From Crocinitomicaceae bacterium (GTDB lineage Bacteria > Bacteroidota > Bacteroidia > Flavobacteriales_D > Crocinitomicaceae), in assembly GCA_028689775.1 (NCBI GenBank), contig JAQVCM010000002.1, forward strand, positions 124,001 through 188,000: a DNA stretch of 64,000 bases, in the 5' to 3' direction. The position numbers and the translations under genes were made by a program. Positions 53,965 to 62,375 of this stretch are shown here, piece after piece. Each line of letters starts with the position of its first letter. The stretch's first letter is position 1. The notes under the pieces are model-generated. The model did no database searches and was not told the origin of the DNA. It was given only the letters and a program-made list of their open reading frames with translations.

Positions 53965-55062
53965 ATGAAGATCGCTTATTTATGTAGTTCCAACAGTTGG
54001 GGCGGTTTGGAAATGAATCACCTTCGAAATGCACTGTGGATGAAAGAACGTTCGCACAAAGTTGTAATACTTTGCGTTGAGAATTCTCCACTTCATCAAC
54101 GGGCACTACAAGAAAGTTTGTCCGTTATTCTCATTCCAAGGCATCGGAAATACTACGATTTCAAAGCTGGAAAAAATTTGGCGAACATCATTTCCGCTGA
54201 AAACATTTCGCACGTGATGATACGCGATAACCGAGATGTGAGTGTTTCGGCAATCGCGAAAAGACATGCTAAGAACTCGCCCTTTCATTTATCCTATTTC
54301 ATGGAAATGCAATTGGGCGTTAAGAAAACCAATCTTCTTCACACGCTTCGTTTCCGAAAAATAGATTTGTGGTCTTGTCCACTAAATTGGTTGAAAAGTC
54401 AAGTTGAAACGATGACCAAAATGGATCCATCCAAAGTTGTGGTCATTCCATCTGGATTAAATCTATCCCATTTCCAAACGGAAATTTCTCAGGCTGAGGC
54501 AAGATCGACGCTAGAATTACCAGCTGATAAAAAAATCTTGGGAATGATCGGAAGATTTGATCCAGCAAAAGGACAATTGCTTTTATTGGAAGCCTTGAAA
54601 TCGATTCAAGATCCGAATGTTTGTGTTTGTTTACTTGGTGAACCAACGAGAAATGAAGGTTCTGAATATTTTGAACAAATTAAATCCATCATCAAAGAAA
54701 ACAACCTAGGAAATCGCGTTTTCATTCGACCGTTCCGTGATGACATTGTCACTTTTTACCGTGCAATTGATGGGTTTGTAATGGCTTCCAAAGCAGAAAC
54801 TTTTGGAATGGTTACCATCGAAGCCATGGCAAGTGGAACTCCAACCATCGGAAGTAACGCAGGCGGAACTCCCGAGATTTTAGGACATGGTAAATTTGGT
54901 TATTTGTTTGAAACCTTAAACGTGAAGAGTTTAACAGAAACCATCGAACAATTTTTGAAATCGGATACCATTTCCAAAGAGGTTTTACTTCAAGAAGTCA
55001 AAAAGTACGATCACCATCGTGTGTGTAGTGCCATTGAAAATGCGATTGGATTAAAAGCATAG
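53965..55062 (+). CDS. GT-B glycosyltransferase, family 4 type
   Basis: This 365-residue enzyme has the two Rossmann halves of a GT-B fold. The N-terminus has the glycine loop SSNSWGGLEMNHLRNAL, and the C-terminal half has GMIGRFDPAKGQLLLLEAL, the E-x7-E motif KAETFGMVTIEAMASGTPTI and GGTPEILGHGKFGYLFE. It transfers sugar with retention from NDP-sugar donors; the acceptor (LPS, capsule or glycolipid) is unknown. It is cytoplasmic and probably cotranscribed with the DUF4412-like gene. Confidence 0.9.
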   Translation: MKIAYLCSSNSWGGLEMNHLRNALWMKERSHKVVILCVENSPLHQRALQESLSVILIPRHRKYYDFKAGKNLANIISAENISHVMIRDNRDVSVSAIAKRHAKNSPFHLSYFMEMQLGVKKTNLLHTLRFRKIDLWSCPLNWLKSQVETMTKMDPSKVVVIPSGLNLSHFQTEISQAEARSTLELPADKKILGMIGRFDPAKGQLLLLEALKSIQDPNVCVCLLGEPTRNEGSEYFEQIKSIIKENNLGNRVFIRPFRDDIVTFYRAIDGFVMASKAETFGMVTIEAMASGTPTIGSNAGGTPEILGHGKFGYLFETLNVKSLTETIEQFLKSDTISKEVLLQEVKKYDHHRVCSAIENAIGLKA

Positions 55063-55373
55063 GACAACACGAGGAGCAACGAGTGTAGATTTCACGATAA
55101 ACAACTCTAAACGATCATCCCGAACAGAACGAAACTTTTTGATTTTCGAAATTGCGGGATTTTTATGGAGTAAAACGATCCGTAATTTTGATTAACAACG
55201 TGTGATCTGAACATTTTATGAACTTAATTTGCTGTTCATAAATAATTGTAAATCAATGGTTTACACACTTTTTCTTTTTTCTTTTTTTAAAAAACTTTCC
55301 TTTCATAAAATCCAAGAACTATTTTGAGTCGTAAGTGATCGTATAAATTTAATTATTACTTAAAATCAAAATT
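55063..55373. other. intergenic region upstream of CHRD gene
   Basis: AT-rich with no gene. It has a small inverted repeat (ATGAAC...GTTCAT near 55218-55239), and the region before the ATG at 55374 should hold the promoter, though no TAnnTTTG is clear. Confidence 0.45.
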
Positions 55374-57221
55374 ATGAAAAAGCAAATTCTACGATTAATA
55401 ACAGCGGGTTGCTTCGCTTTAATCTCAGCAACAAGTTTTGCAGGGCATCTGCAAGACAATCTGCTCTTTAGTGCAAAGCTAAATGGAGCGCAACAAACGC
55501 CAGCAATAACAACCAATGCCATGGGTGTGGGAAGTTTTATGTTGAACAACATGCGCAACGAGTTGTGTATTAATGTTGCAGTAAATGGTTTGAGTGGTCC
55601 GATTACAGCTGCGCACATTCACGAAGGTGCAATGGGTGTAGGTGGCGGAGTTCTGGTAGATCTTTCATCCGGAATCTCAGGAAATCAACTGATGTTGACC
55701 ATTTCGGGAGCAGAACTTAACAGTGCGCTTATCGCAAAAATGTTGAATGGAATGACCTATTTGAACGTGCATACAGCGGCAAATCCTAATGGTGAAATTC
55801 GCGGTCAAATTATGCTGGAAACAGACCATGGAATTGTTGCAATGGCAGATGGAATGCAGGAAGTTCCAATGTTGACGTCTACGGCTTATGGTTTAGGGAT
55901 CTTTACTTTAAGTCAAGACAAAAGCATGATTAATTATCAATTTATAGCTCAAAATTTAAGTGGAGCAATTACTGCATCGCATTTGCACATGGGTGCAGTG
56001 GGAGTTAGCGGTGCTGTAGTTCAAGATCTTACTGCTGATATCATGGGGAATATGATTTCAGGAAGTTTCATGGCAACACCGGCGCTTGTTACTGCAATAA
56101 TGAACAATGAAATCTACATCAACGTGCACACAGCAATGAATGCAGGCGGAGAAATTCGCGGTCAATTGATGATGAACGAAGGCTTGCCTTTTGATGCAAT
56201 GCTTTCTGGAGCTCAAGAAGTACCAGCAGTTACAACGATGGCGAATGGTGTAGCAACGTTTACATTAAATTCAATGTTGAATGAAATCACGTATTCAGTT
56301 GTTACAGACGGTTTGAGTGGTCCAATTACAATGGCTCACATTCACGGAGGTGCGCTTGGAGTATCTGGTGGAGTTTTAGTGGATCTTTCTGCTGGAATTA
56401 ATGGAAACCAAATCACAGGAACTATCTCTGGAGCAGCAATTACAGATGCTTTAATCAATGCGATGTTGAAAGGTGAAACATACATCAACGTGCACACAGC
56501 AATGAATGCAGGTGGAGAAATTAGAGGTCAAATTTATCGCTTGGCTCGTGAAGGTTATACAACTACCTTAAACGGTGCACAAGAAGTTCCAGCTGTTTCT
56601 ACACAAGGATATGGTGCTGGAATTGTTTCCATCAACAGAGATCAAAATAACTTACACTACATGTTTGTAGCTGGTGGATTAAGCAGCGCGATTACGGGTG
56701 CACATTTCCACAATGGTATTGTTGGTGTAAATGGCGGAGTTACTTTCGACTTGAGCAGTTCTATCACTGCAATGATGTCAGATGCGCAAGCTTTTGGTTA
56801 TTTGACTTCACTGGACGCTACACCTTTCACTTCAACAGAATCTGCGCTTTTCAGAAACAATGCAATGTATGTGAATCTTCACAATGCGGAAAACATGAGT
56901 GGCGAAATTCGTGGACAAATCAACAGAGGTCAAGTTTGTTATGACATGACACTTGGAATCAATGAAGTAAGCAAAGAATTGAATGTGGATGTTTATCCAA
57001 ATCCATTCAATGCAGAACTTCAAATCAACGGTTCAGAATTAACAGATGCAGTTTCAATCCAATTGATTGATATCACTGGAAAAGTAATGATGTCTGAAGT
57101 GATTGTTGCAGTAAACAATTCAGTTACTTTAAACACAGCTTCAATTCAACAAGGAACTTACTTTGTACAAATTGTGAGCGGAAATGGTTTGAAAATCACG
57201 AAAAAAGTAGTGAAATTTTAA
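55374..57221 (+). CDS. T9SS-exported protein with four CHRD domains
   Basis: This 615-residue protein has a signal peptide (about 1-23), four tandem CHRD domains (about 28-145, 147-268, 270-393 and 396-535) and a T9SS type A sorting domain (about 540-615; LNVDVYPNPFNAELQI through GLKITKKVVKF). Each CHRD shows LNGAQ-VPA, AHIHEGA-like and VHT-NxGEIRGQ marks. CHRD is named from chordin and is found in surface or extracellular proteins; the ligand is unknown. Domains 2 and 3 share nearly identical DNA (see findings), suggesting recent duplication. A terminator follows. Confidence 0.92.
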   Translation: MKKQILRLITAGCFALISATSFAGHLQDNLLFSAKLNGAQQTPAITTNAMGVGSFMLNNMRNELCINVAVNGLSGPITAAHIHEGAMGVGGGVLVDLSSGISGNQLMLTISGAELNSALIAKMLNGMTYLNVHTAANPNGEIRGQIMLETDHGIVAMADGMQEVPMLTSTAYGLGIFTLSQDKSMINYQFIAQNLSGAITASHLHMGAVGVSGAVVQDLTADIMGNMISGSFMATPALVTAIMNNEIYINVHTAMNAGGEIRGQLMMNEGLPFDAMLSGAQEVPAVTTMANGVATFTLNSMLNEITYSVVTDGLSGPITMAHIHGGALGVSGGVLVDLSAGINGNQITGTISGAAITDALINAMLKGETYINVHTAMNAGGEIRGQIYRLAREGYTTTLNGAQEVPAVSTQGYGAGIVSINRDQNNLHYMFVAGGLSSAITGAHFHNGIVGVNGGVTFDLSSSITAMMSDAQAFGYLTSLDATPFTSTESALFRNNAMYVNLHNAENMSGEIRGQINRGQVCYDMTLGINEVSKELNVDVYPNPFNAELQINGSELTDAVSIQLIDITGKVMMSEVIVAVNNSVTLNTASIQQGTYFVQIVSGNGLKITKKVVKF

Positions 57222-57239
57222 TTGAAATAATTTAAGGGG

Positions 57240-57274
57240 AATGGTCTGGCTAGAAATGGTCAGGCCATTTTTTT
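57240..57274 (+). terminator. intrinsic terminator of the CHRD gene
   Basis: AATGGTCTGGC pairs imperfectly with GTCAGGCCATT and is followed by seven T. Confidence 0.75.
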
Positions 57275-57444
57275 GTTTGGTGGGGATTGGTTGGGTTATG
57301 CTGGTGTGATAGGCTTAAGGTTGATGCTATAGCTAGTACGGGTATTAAAAGCAATAAACATTCTGTTGTAATTAAGGTTAATTATAGAATTACTCTTTTT
57401 CCCATCATTAAACCTCGTATCAATAATAGTCTTTGTTAGCAGTG

Positions 57445-58251
57445 TTAGCGATATTTACCTTTACCCGTATTGTTTGGGTTATTTTTTATGATCTCTCTGA
57501 TGTCCTCGTCATAGTCTTCCGTGAATTGCACTATTTCATTCATAACAAGTTCACAATATTCTTCTATTCCTCCTTTAGAAACTACATGAAAAATATTATA
57601 TGGATGATCATCGAAAGCGTAGAACTTACTTGCTTTAAAGAAACTCGACTTATTGACTACTAGTTGGGTATTATCGTGACTAACTACAAATAATTCATTG
57701 TCAAAAATGACGATCGGAATATAGATGTTACAGAATCGATTGTCACTTTCGTTACTCTTGTTTTTTAAATAAAGAGAGGCATTTAAGCTTTGCATCATAG
57801 CACTGAAAACTCTATCTTTTGAATCTTTATTAGAAAACTCTATTATACTTTGAGTTATAATTTCGTTATCCATTAGACCAAAAGTGAATGAACTGTGTCC
57901 ACCATTTTCACTAATTTTTTTCTTAATGTTTCCAAAATTCAGAGATGACAATATGTTAGAAATGATTAGATCTTTTTTTAATGGCGATTCATTGCTCGTT
58001 GCGATAAGTGGAGCAATGTGCGCTTTGCATTCTACAACTAAGCTTATGTTGAATGAAAAGTTATCTTCTTTAAAATATACATTCTTGTATGCAATGAAAT
58101 CTACCTCACGATACTGATTCATTTTGTCATCATAATAGTGGAGACTTGGCTGAATACCAAAGCCCATTTTTTTAAATTGATTGATACATTCAAATTCAAA
58201 TGCAAAACCGCCTTTGGCAAGATACTTCTCGATGTCTGTACTATCTATCAT
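57445..58251 (-). CDS. predicted PD-(D/E)XK-fold nuclease of unknown role
   Basis: This 268-residue protein has features of the restriction-endonuclease-like fold: an N-terminal helix with E19/E21 (FAFEFECINQFKKMGF), then D51 in REVDFIAYKN, then E74-x-K76 in SLVVECKAHI. Together these form the E...D...ExK active-site pattern. The C-terminal half, with KFYAFDDHPYNIFHVV, is not assigned. No methylase or helicase is adjacent, so it is not an evident restriction system; it may be an orphan nuclease or a defence gene. It is AT-rich and flanked by long non-coding stretches, compatible with horizontal gain. Confidence 0.72.
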   Translation of the reverse strand: MIDSTDIEKYLAKGGFAFEFECINQFKKMGFGIQPSLHYYDDKMNQYREVDFIAYKNVYFKEDNFSFNISLVVECKAHIAPLIATSNESPLKKDLIISNILSSLNFGNIKKKISENGGHSSFTFGLMDNEIITQSIIEFSNKDSKDRVFSAMMQSLNASLYLKNKSNESDNRFCNIYIPIVIFDNELFVVSHDNTQLVVNKSSFFKASKFYAFDDHPYNIFHVVSKGGIEEYCELVMNEIVQFTEDYDEDIREIIKNNPNNTGKGKYR

Positions 58252-58561
58252 GCTAATAAATTACTGCTAAAGTACTTATAACCTTACCAAAGGCAATCTA
58301 ATCCTTCATTTTTAGATTGGCTTACACAACCTTTTGGTTTGGTTTATATCATCAAATATAATAATTGTTCACAACAAATCTAAAATGGAAATTCTATTTT
58401 GGACGCCTTACTTACGTACAAGTGAGTAAATTTAGTTGCATCCCTACTTCGTAACCATAATTGTGCTACTCCGATGATTTATTTGCCCACCAAAATTCGT
58501 TTAAAATCGCTTAAAACATTAACTTTGATTTTTAATCAAGTTTATTCATAATCATTCAGAC
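58252..58561. other. intergenic region between nuclease and kbl
   Basis: AT-rich with no gene visible. The candidate kbl promoter lies at its right end. Confidence 0.45.
58520..58527 (+). promoter_or_regulatory. candidate -7 box of kbl
   Basis: TAACTTTG matches TAnnTTTG, 34 bases before the ATG. No clear -33 box. Confidence 0.45.
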
Positions 58562-59752
58562 ATGTACGGAAAAATTAAAGAGACCCTTGCTAACGATTTA
58601 AAAGCCATTAAAGATGGTGGAATTTATAAAAAAGAAAGAATCATTACTTCTCCGCAAGGTGCCCGAGTGACTGTTGATTCAGGAGATGAAGTAATCATCA
58701 TGTGTGCGAATAACTACTTGGGTTTGTCTTCTCACCCAGAAGTTGTTCAAGCAGCGAAAGACACATTAGATACACACGGATTTGGAATGTCGTCTGTACG
58801 TTTTATCTGCGGAACACAGGATATTCACAAAACCTTAGAAAGAAAAATTTCCGAATTTTACGGAACAGAAGATACCATTTTATACGCAGCAGCTTTTGAT
58901 GCAAACGGAGGAGTTTTTGAACCTTTGTTTACGGAAGAAGATGCAATTATTTCAGACGAATTGAATCACGCTTCCATCATTGATGGTGTGAGATTGTGTA
59001 AAGCGCAACGATACAGATACAAACATTCTGACATGGCAGATTTGGAAGCACAATTAATTGCTTCTCAAGCGCAACGTTACAGAATCATCGTTACAGACGG
59101 CGTTTTCTCCATGGATGGCGATATCGCGAAAATGGATGAAATTTGTGCTTTGGCTGATAAATATGACGCTTTGGTGATGTCGGACGAATGTCACTCAGCA
59201 GGATTCATTGGTAAAACCGGAAGAGGTGTTCCAGAATATTGTGGAGTTAACGGTCAAGTGGACATCATCACAGGAACGTTAGGAAAAGCACTTGGAGGAG
59301 CAATGGGTGGGTACACAACTGGAAAACAAGAAATTATTGACATGTTGCGTCAGAAGTCTAGACCTTATTTATTCTCTAACTCCTTGGCACCAGCGATTGT
59401 TGGAGCATCCATCAAAGTTTTCGAATTGTTGAATTCTTCAACTGATTTGAGAGATAAATTAGAAGAAAATACCAAATATTTCAAAGACCAAATCATTGCA
59501 GCAGGATTCGACATCAAACCAGGAGATTCTCCGATTGTTCCAATCATGTTGTACGATGCAGCGCTTTCACAAGAATTTGCAAACTTGCTTTTAGAAGAAG
59601 GAGTTTACGCTGTTGGTTTCTTTTTCCCAGTGGTGGCAAAAGGTCAAGCACGTATTCGTACACAAATTTCTGCTGCACATTCGCATGCAGATTTGGATAA
59701 AGCGGTTGCTGCATTCATTAAAGTTGGTAAACAACTGAATGTGATTAAATAA
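58562..59752 (+). CDS. kbl: glycine C-acetyltransferase (2-amino-3-ketobutyrate CoA ligase)
   Basis: This 396-residue PLP enzyme cleaves 2-amino-3-ketobutyrate with CoA to glycine and acetyl-CoA in threonine degradation. Motifs: [68 protein letters not shown] and the PLP lysine (about 242) in [15 protein letters not shown]. The length matches Kbl. The partner threonine dehydrogenase is not in the window. It is followed after 45 bases by carbonic anhydrase. Confidence 0.95.
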   Translation: MYGKIKETLANDLKAIKDGGIYKKERIITSPQGARVTVDSGDEVIIMCANNYLGLSSHPEVVQAAKDTLDTHGFGMSSVRFICGTQDIHKTLERKISEFYGTEDTILYAAAFDANGGVFEPLFTEEDAIISDELNHASIIDGVRLCKAQRYRYKHSDMADLEAQLIASQAQRYRIIVTDGVFSMDGDIAKMDEICALADKYDALVMSDECHSAGFIGKTGRGVPEYCGVNGQVDIITGTLGKALGGAMGGYTTGKQEIIDMLRQKSRPYLFSNSLAPAIVGASIKVFELLNSSTDLRDKLEENTKYFKDQIIAAGFDIKPGDSPIVPIMLYDAALSQEFANLLLEEGVYAVGFFFPVVAKGQARIRTQISAAHSHADLDKAVAAFIKVGKQLNVIK

Positions 59753-59797
59753 TAAGCAGCGATTTCACTTTTGAAACACGTGTACTAAAACGCATTT

Positions 59798-60427
59798 ATG
59801 AGTTCATTTTACGAGAAATTACTCGCAAACAACCGAGATTGGGTTGCGGAGAGTTTGAAGACTGACCCTGAATTTTTCGGGAAGTTAACCAAAAAATCAC
59901 CGCCGCTGTTCTGGATTGGATGTGCAGATGCACGCGTTCCTGCCAACGAAATTATTGGCGCACAACCGGGAGAAGTTTTTGTTCACAGAAACATTGCCAA
60001 CATGGTGGTGCATACCGACATGAACATGTTGAGTGTGTTGGATTATGCTGTAAACACCTTGAAAGTGGAGCACATTATTATTTGTGGTCATTACGGTTGT
60101 GGCGGTGTCAAAGTCGCAATGAGCGATCAGCGTTTGGGATTAATTGACAACTGGATCAAACACATCCGCGACGTAGCTCGATTTCACAAACTTGAACTAA
60201 GCGAATTGAAAGTAGAAACCGAACGATACGATCGATTTGTAGAACTAAATGTGCATGAACAAGTTCGAAATTTAGGAAATACATCCATCATTCAAGCAGC
60301 TTGGAAAAATAACCAAAAGGTTTCCATTTATGGATGGGCGTATACCGTTGAAAATGGATTGGTAAAGGATTTGGATATTACACTTTCCAGCAACGATGAT
60401 TTCAAAAAAGTATTTTGTTTGGATTGA
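59798..60427 (+). CDS. can: beta-class carbonic anhydrase
   Basis: This 209-residue zinc enzyme interconverts CO2 and bicarbonate. Zinc ligands C42, H98 and C101 are in GCADARVPANEI and ICGHYGCGGVK, with the D44-R46 dyad intact. HRNIANMVVHTDMNMLSVL and a conserved C-terminal WAYTVENGLVKDLDI also fit Can/YadF. No signal peptide, so cytoplasmic. It lies downstream of kbl; a functional link is unclear. Confidence 0.95.
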   Translation: MSSFYEKLLANNRDWVAESLKTDPEFFGKLTKKSPPLFWIGCADARVPANEIIGAQPGEVFVHRNIANMVVHTDMNMLSVLDYAVNTLKVEHIIICGHYGCGGVKVAMSDQRLGLIDNWIKHIRDVARFHKLELSELKVETERYDRFVELNVHEQVRNLGNTSIIQAAWKNNQKVSIYGWAYTVENGLVKDLDITLSSNDDFKKVFCLD

Positions 60428-60488
60428 CATAATTACAAGAGTAATCAGCTAAAGAAACAACTGATAAAAAAGTTGACAAATCAAGAAA

Positions 60489-60520
60489 TTTGGTCAATTT
60501 AAAAAAAAGATGTACATTTG
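60489..60520 (+). promoter_or_regulatory. promoter of rimP-nusA-infB
   Basis: TTTG (60489-60492), 20 bases, TACATTTG (60513-60520): the best -33/-7 promoter in the window. Transcription should begin around 60526, leaving a leader of about 58 bases that contains the hairpin at 60551-60575. Confidence 0.7.
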
Positions 60521-60550
60521 TGCATATTTACAAAGAATATTAACACAAAC

Positions 60551-60575
60551 GAGGGGACTTTAATCCCCTCTTTTT
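60551..60575 (+). terminator. terminator-like hairpin in the rimP leader (putative attenuator)
   Basis: GAGGGGA (60551-60557) pairs perfectly with TCCCCTC (60564-60570) around a 6-base loop, followed directly by TTTTT. It lies between the promoter at 60489-60520 and the rimP ATG at 60584, so it could stop transcription before the operon or respond to a regulator. Confidence 0.7.
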
Positions 60576-60583
60576 CTATCTAA

Positions 60584-61060
60584 ATGATTAGTAAAGAACT
60601 CGTAAGGAAATTAGCGCAAGATCGAATCGACGAATTGGATCGCGGCATTTTTATTGTTGAAATTTCGATTTCATCTTCCATGTCTATACATTTAGAGATC
60701 GATAAAGAGGAGGGTTACGTGGCCATTGACGATTGTGTTTCTGTTTCTAGAAATGTAGAGCATAATTTAGATCGCGAAGAGGTGGATTTTGAACTGGAGG
60801 TTTCTTCAGCAGGAATTGACAAGCCACTTCGAGTTTTGAAACAGTTTATTAAGAACGTTGGAAAAGAGGTTGAGGTATTGATGAACACCGGCATTAAAAA
60901 AGAAGGAATTCTTTTAGAAGTTGATGAAAATCAGTTGACAATCGAAACAACTCGTCTTGAGAAACTGGAAGGAAAAAAGAAAAAAGAGACGATTGTGGAA
61001 AAGGAAACGATTCCAATGTCGGAAATAAAAGAAACAAAAATTGTCATTTCATTTAAATAA
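60584..61060 (+). CDS. rimP: ribosome maturation factor RimP
   Basis: This 158-residue protein is needed for maturation of the 30S subunit. The family motif FELEVSSAGIDKPLRVLKQF near residues 66-85 and the preceding YVAIDDCVSVSRNVEHNLD are clear; a small beta-domain follows. It heads the rimP-nusA-infB operon, with a 9-base gap to nusA. A lysine-rich stretch near 125-140 (KLEGKKKKETIVEKETI) is a species-level insertion. Confidence 0.92.
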   Translation: MISKELVRKLAQDRIDELDRGIFIVEISISSSMSIHLEIDKEEGYVAIDDCVSVSRNVEHNLDREEVDFELEVSSAGIDKPLRVLKQFIKNVGKEVEVLMNTGIKKEGILLEVDENQLTIETTRLEKLEGKKKKETIVEKETIPMSEIKETKIVISFK

Positions 61061-61069
61061 AAGTAAGCA

Positions 61070-62308
61070 ATGAACAGCTTAGAATTAGTAGATTCGTTTT
61101 CGGAATTCAAAGAATTAAAGAGCATCGACAAACAGACGATGCAACATGTATTGGAAGATGTTTTCCGTGCGATGTTAAAGAAAAAATTCAACACCGACGA
61201 ACACATTGATGTAATTGTAAACATTGACAAAGGAGACGTTCAGATTTTCGTTAACAAAGAAATCGTTATGGACGGTGAGGTTGAAGATGAATACACTGAG
61301 ATTGCTTATTCAGATGCGATTAAAATTGAACCTGATTTTGAAGTTGGAGAGCAAGTTTCTGAAGAGTTCAAATTCGGTGATTTTGGACGTAGAAACATCT
61401 TGTCTTTGCGCCAGAATTTAATTTCTAGAATCTTAGAATTAGAGAAAGACCATTTATACAAACTTTACAAAGAACGCATCGGTGAAATTATCACAGGTGA
61501 GGTTTACCAAGTTTGGAAGAAAGAAATCATGGTATTGGATGACGAAGGAAATGAATTAATTCTTCCTAAATCAGAACAAATTCCATCTGATTACTTCAAA
61601 AAAGGAGAATCTATCCGTGCGGTAGTTGCGAAAGTGGACATGCGTAACAGCAGTCCAGTGATTATTCTTTCTCGTACAGCTCCAGAATTTTTGGAACGTT
61701 TGTTCGAGTTGGAAGTTCCTGAAGTTTTTGACGGATTGATTACCATTAAAAGAATTGTTCGTGAACCAGGAGAGCGTGCAAAAGTAGCAGTTGAATCATA
61801 CGATGACCGTATCGATCCAGTTGGAGCTTGTGTAGGTATGAAAGGTTCAAGAATTCACGGAATTGTTCGTGAGTTGCGTAATGAAAACATCGATGTTATC
61901 AATTACACAACAAACCCACAGTTGTTTATTCAACGTGCATTGTCTCCAGCAAAAATCACTTCTGTAGAGATTTTTGAAGAAGATAAAAGAGCGAAAGTAA
62001 GCCTTAAACCAGACCAAGTTTCTTTGGCAATTGGGAAAGGTGGAAATAATATTAAATTGGCAACAAAGCTAACAGGATACGAAATCGACGTTTACAGAGA
62101 TGGTGAGGTTGATGTAGATGACGTTGATTTGGAGGACTTCGCAGATGAAATCGATAGCTGGATTTTAGATGAGTTGAAATCTGTAGGCTGTGATACTGCG
62201 AAATCAGTATTAGAAATGTCAGTAAGTGATTTAGTAAGTAGAACCGACCTAGAAGAGGAAACGATCATGGAGGTTCATAAAATTTTGCGTGCAGAATTTG
62301 AAAATTAA
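61070..62308 (+). CDS. nusA: transcription termination/antitermination protein NusA
   Basis: This 412-residue RNA-polymerase-binding factor has the N-terminal domain (about 1-125), S1 domain (about 130-200; ITGEVYQVWKKEIMVLDDEG), and KH1/KH2 domains (about 200-345) with the RNA-binding DPVGACVGMKGSRIHGIVRE and VSLAIGKGGNNIKLATKLTG. A short acidic C-terminal domain ends it; the two AR repeats of E. coli NusA are absent or only partial, as in other Bacteroidota. It lies between rimP and infB. Confidence 0.95.
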   Translation: MNSLELVDSFSEFKELKSIDKQTMQHVLEDVFRAMLKKKFNTDEHIDVIVNIDKGDVQIFVNKEIVMDGEVEDEYTEIAYSDAIKIEPDFEVGEQVSEEFKFGDFGRRNILSLRQNLISRILELEKDHLYKLYKERIGEIITGEVYQVWKKEIMVLDDEGNELILPKSEQIPSDYFKKGESIRAVVAKVDMRNSSPVIILSRTAPEFLERLFELEVPEVFDGLITIKRIVREPGERAKVAVESYDDRIDPVGACVGMKGSRIHGIVRELRNENIDVINYTTNPQLFIQRALSPAKITSVEIFEEDKRAKVSLKPDQVSLAIGKGGNNIKLATKLTGYEIDVYRDGEVDVDDVDLEDFADEIDSWILDELKSVGCDTAKSVLEMSVSDLVSRTDLEEETIMEVHKILRAEFEN

Positions 62309-62375
62309 ATCAATGTACTGACTTGCCCCAAAATGCATTTAAAAAGCTACCACAGGGTAGTAGATAAAAAAAAAT

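Noticed and set aside
57433..57663. 76-codon frame opposite the predicted nuclease
   Set aside because: It is antisense to a longer, motif-bearing gene and has no features of its own.
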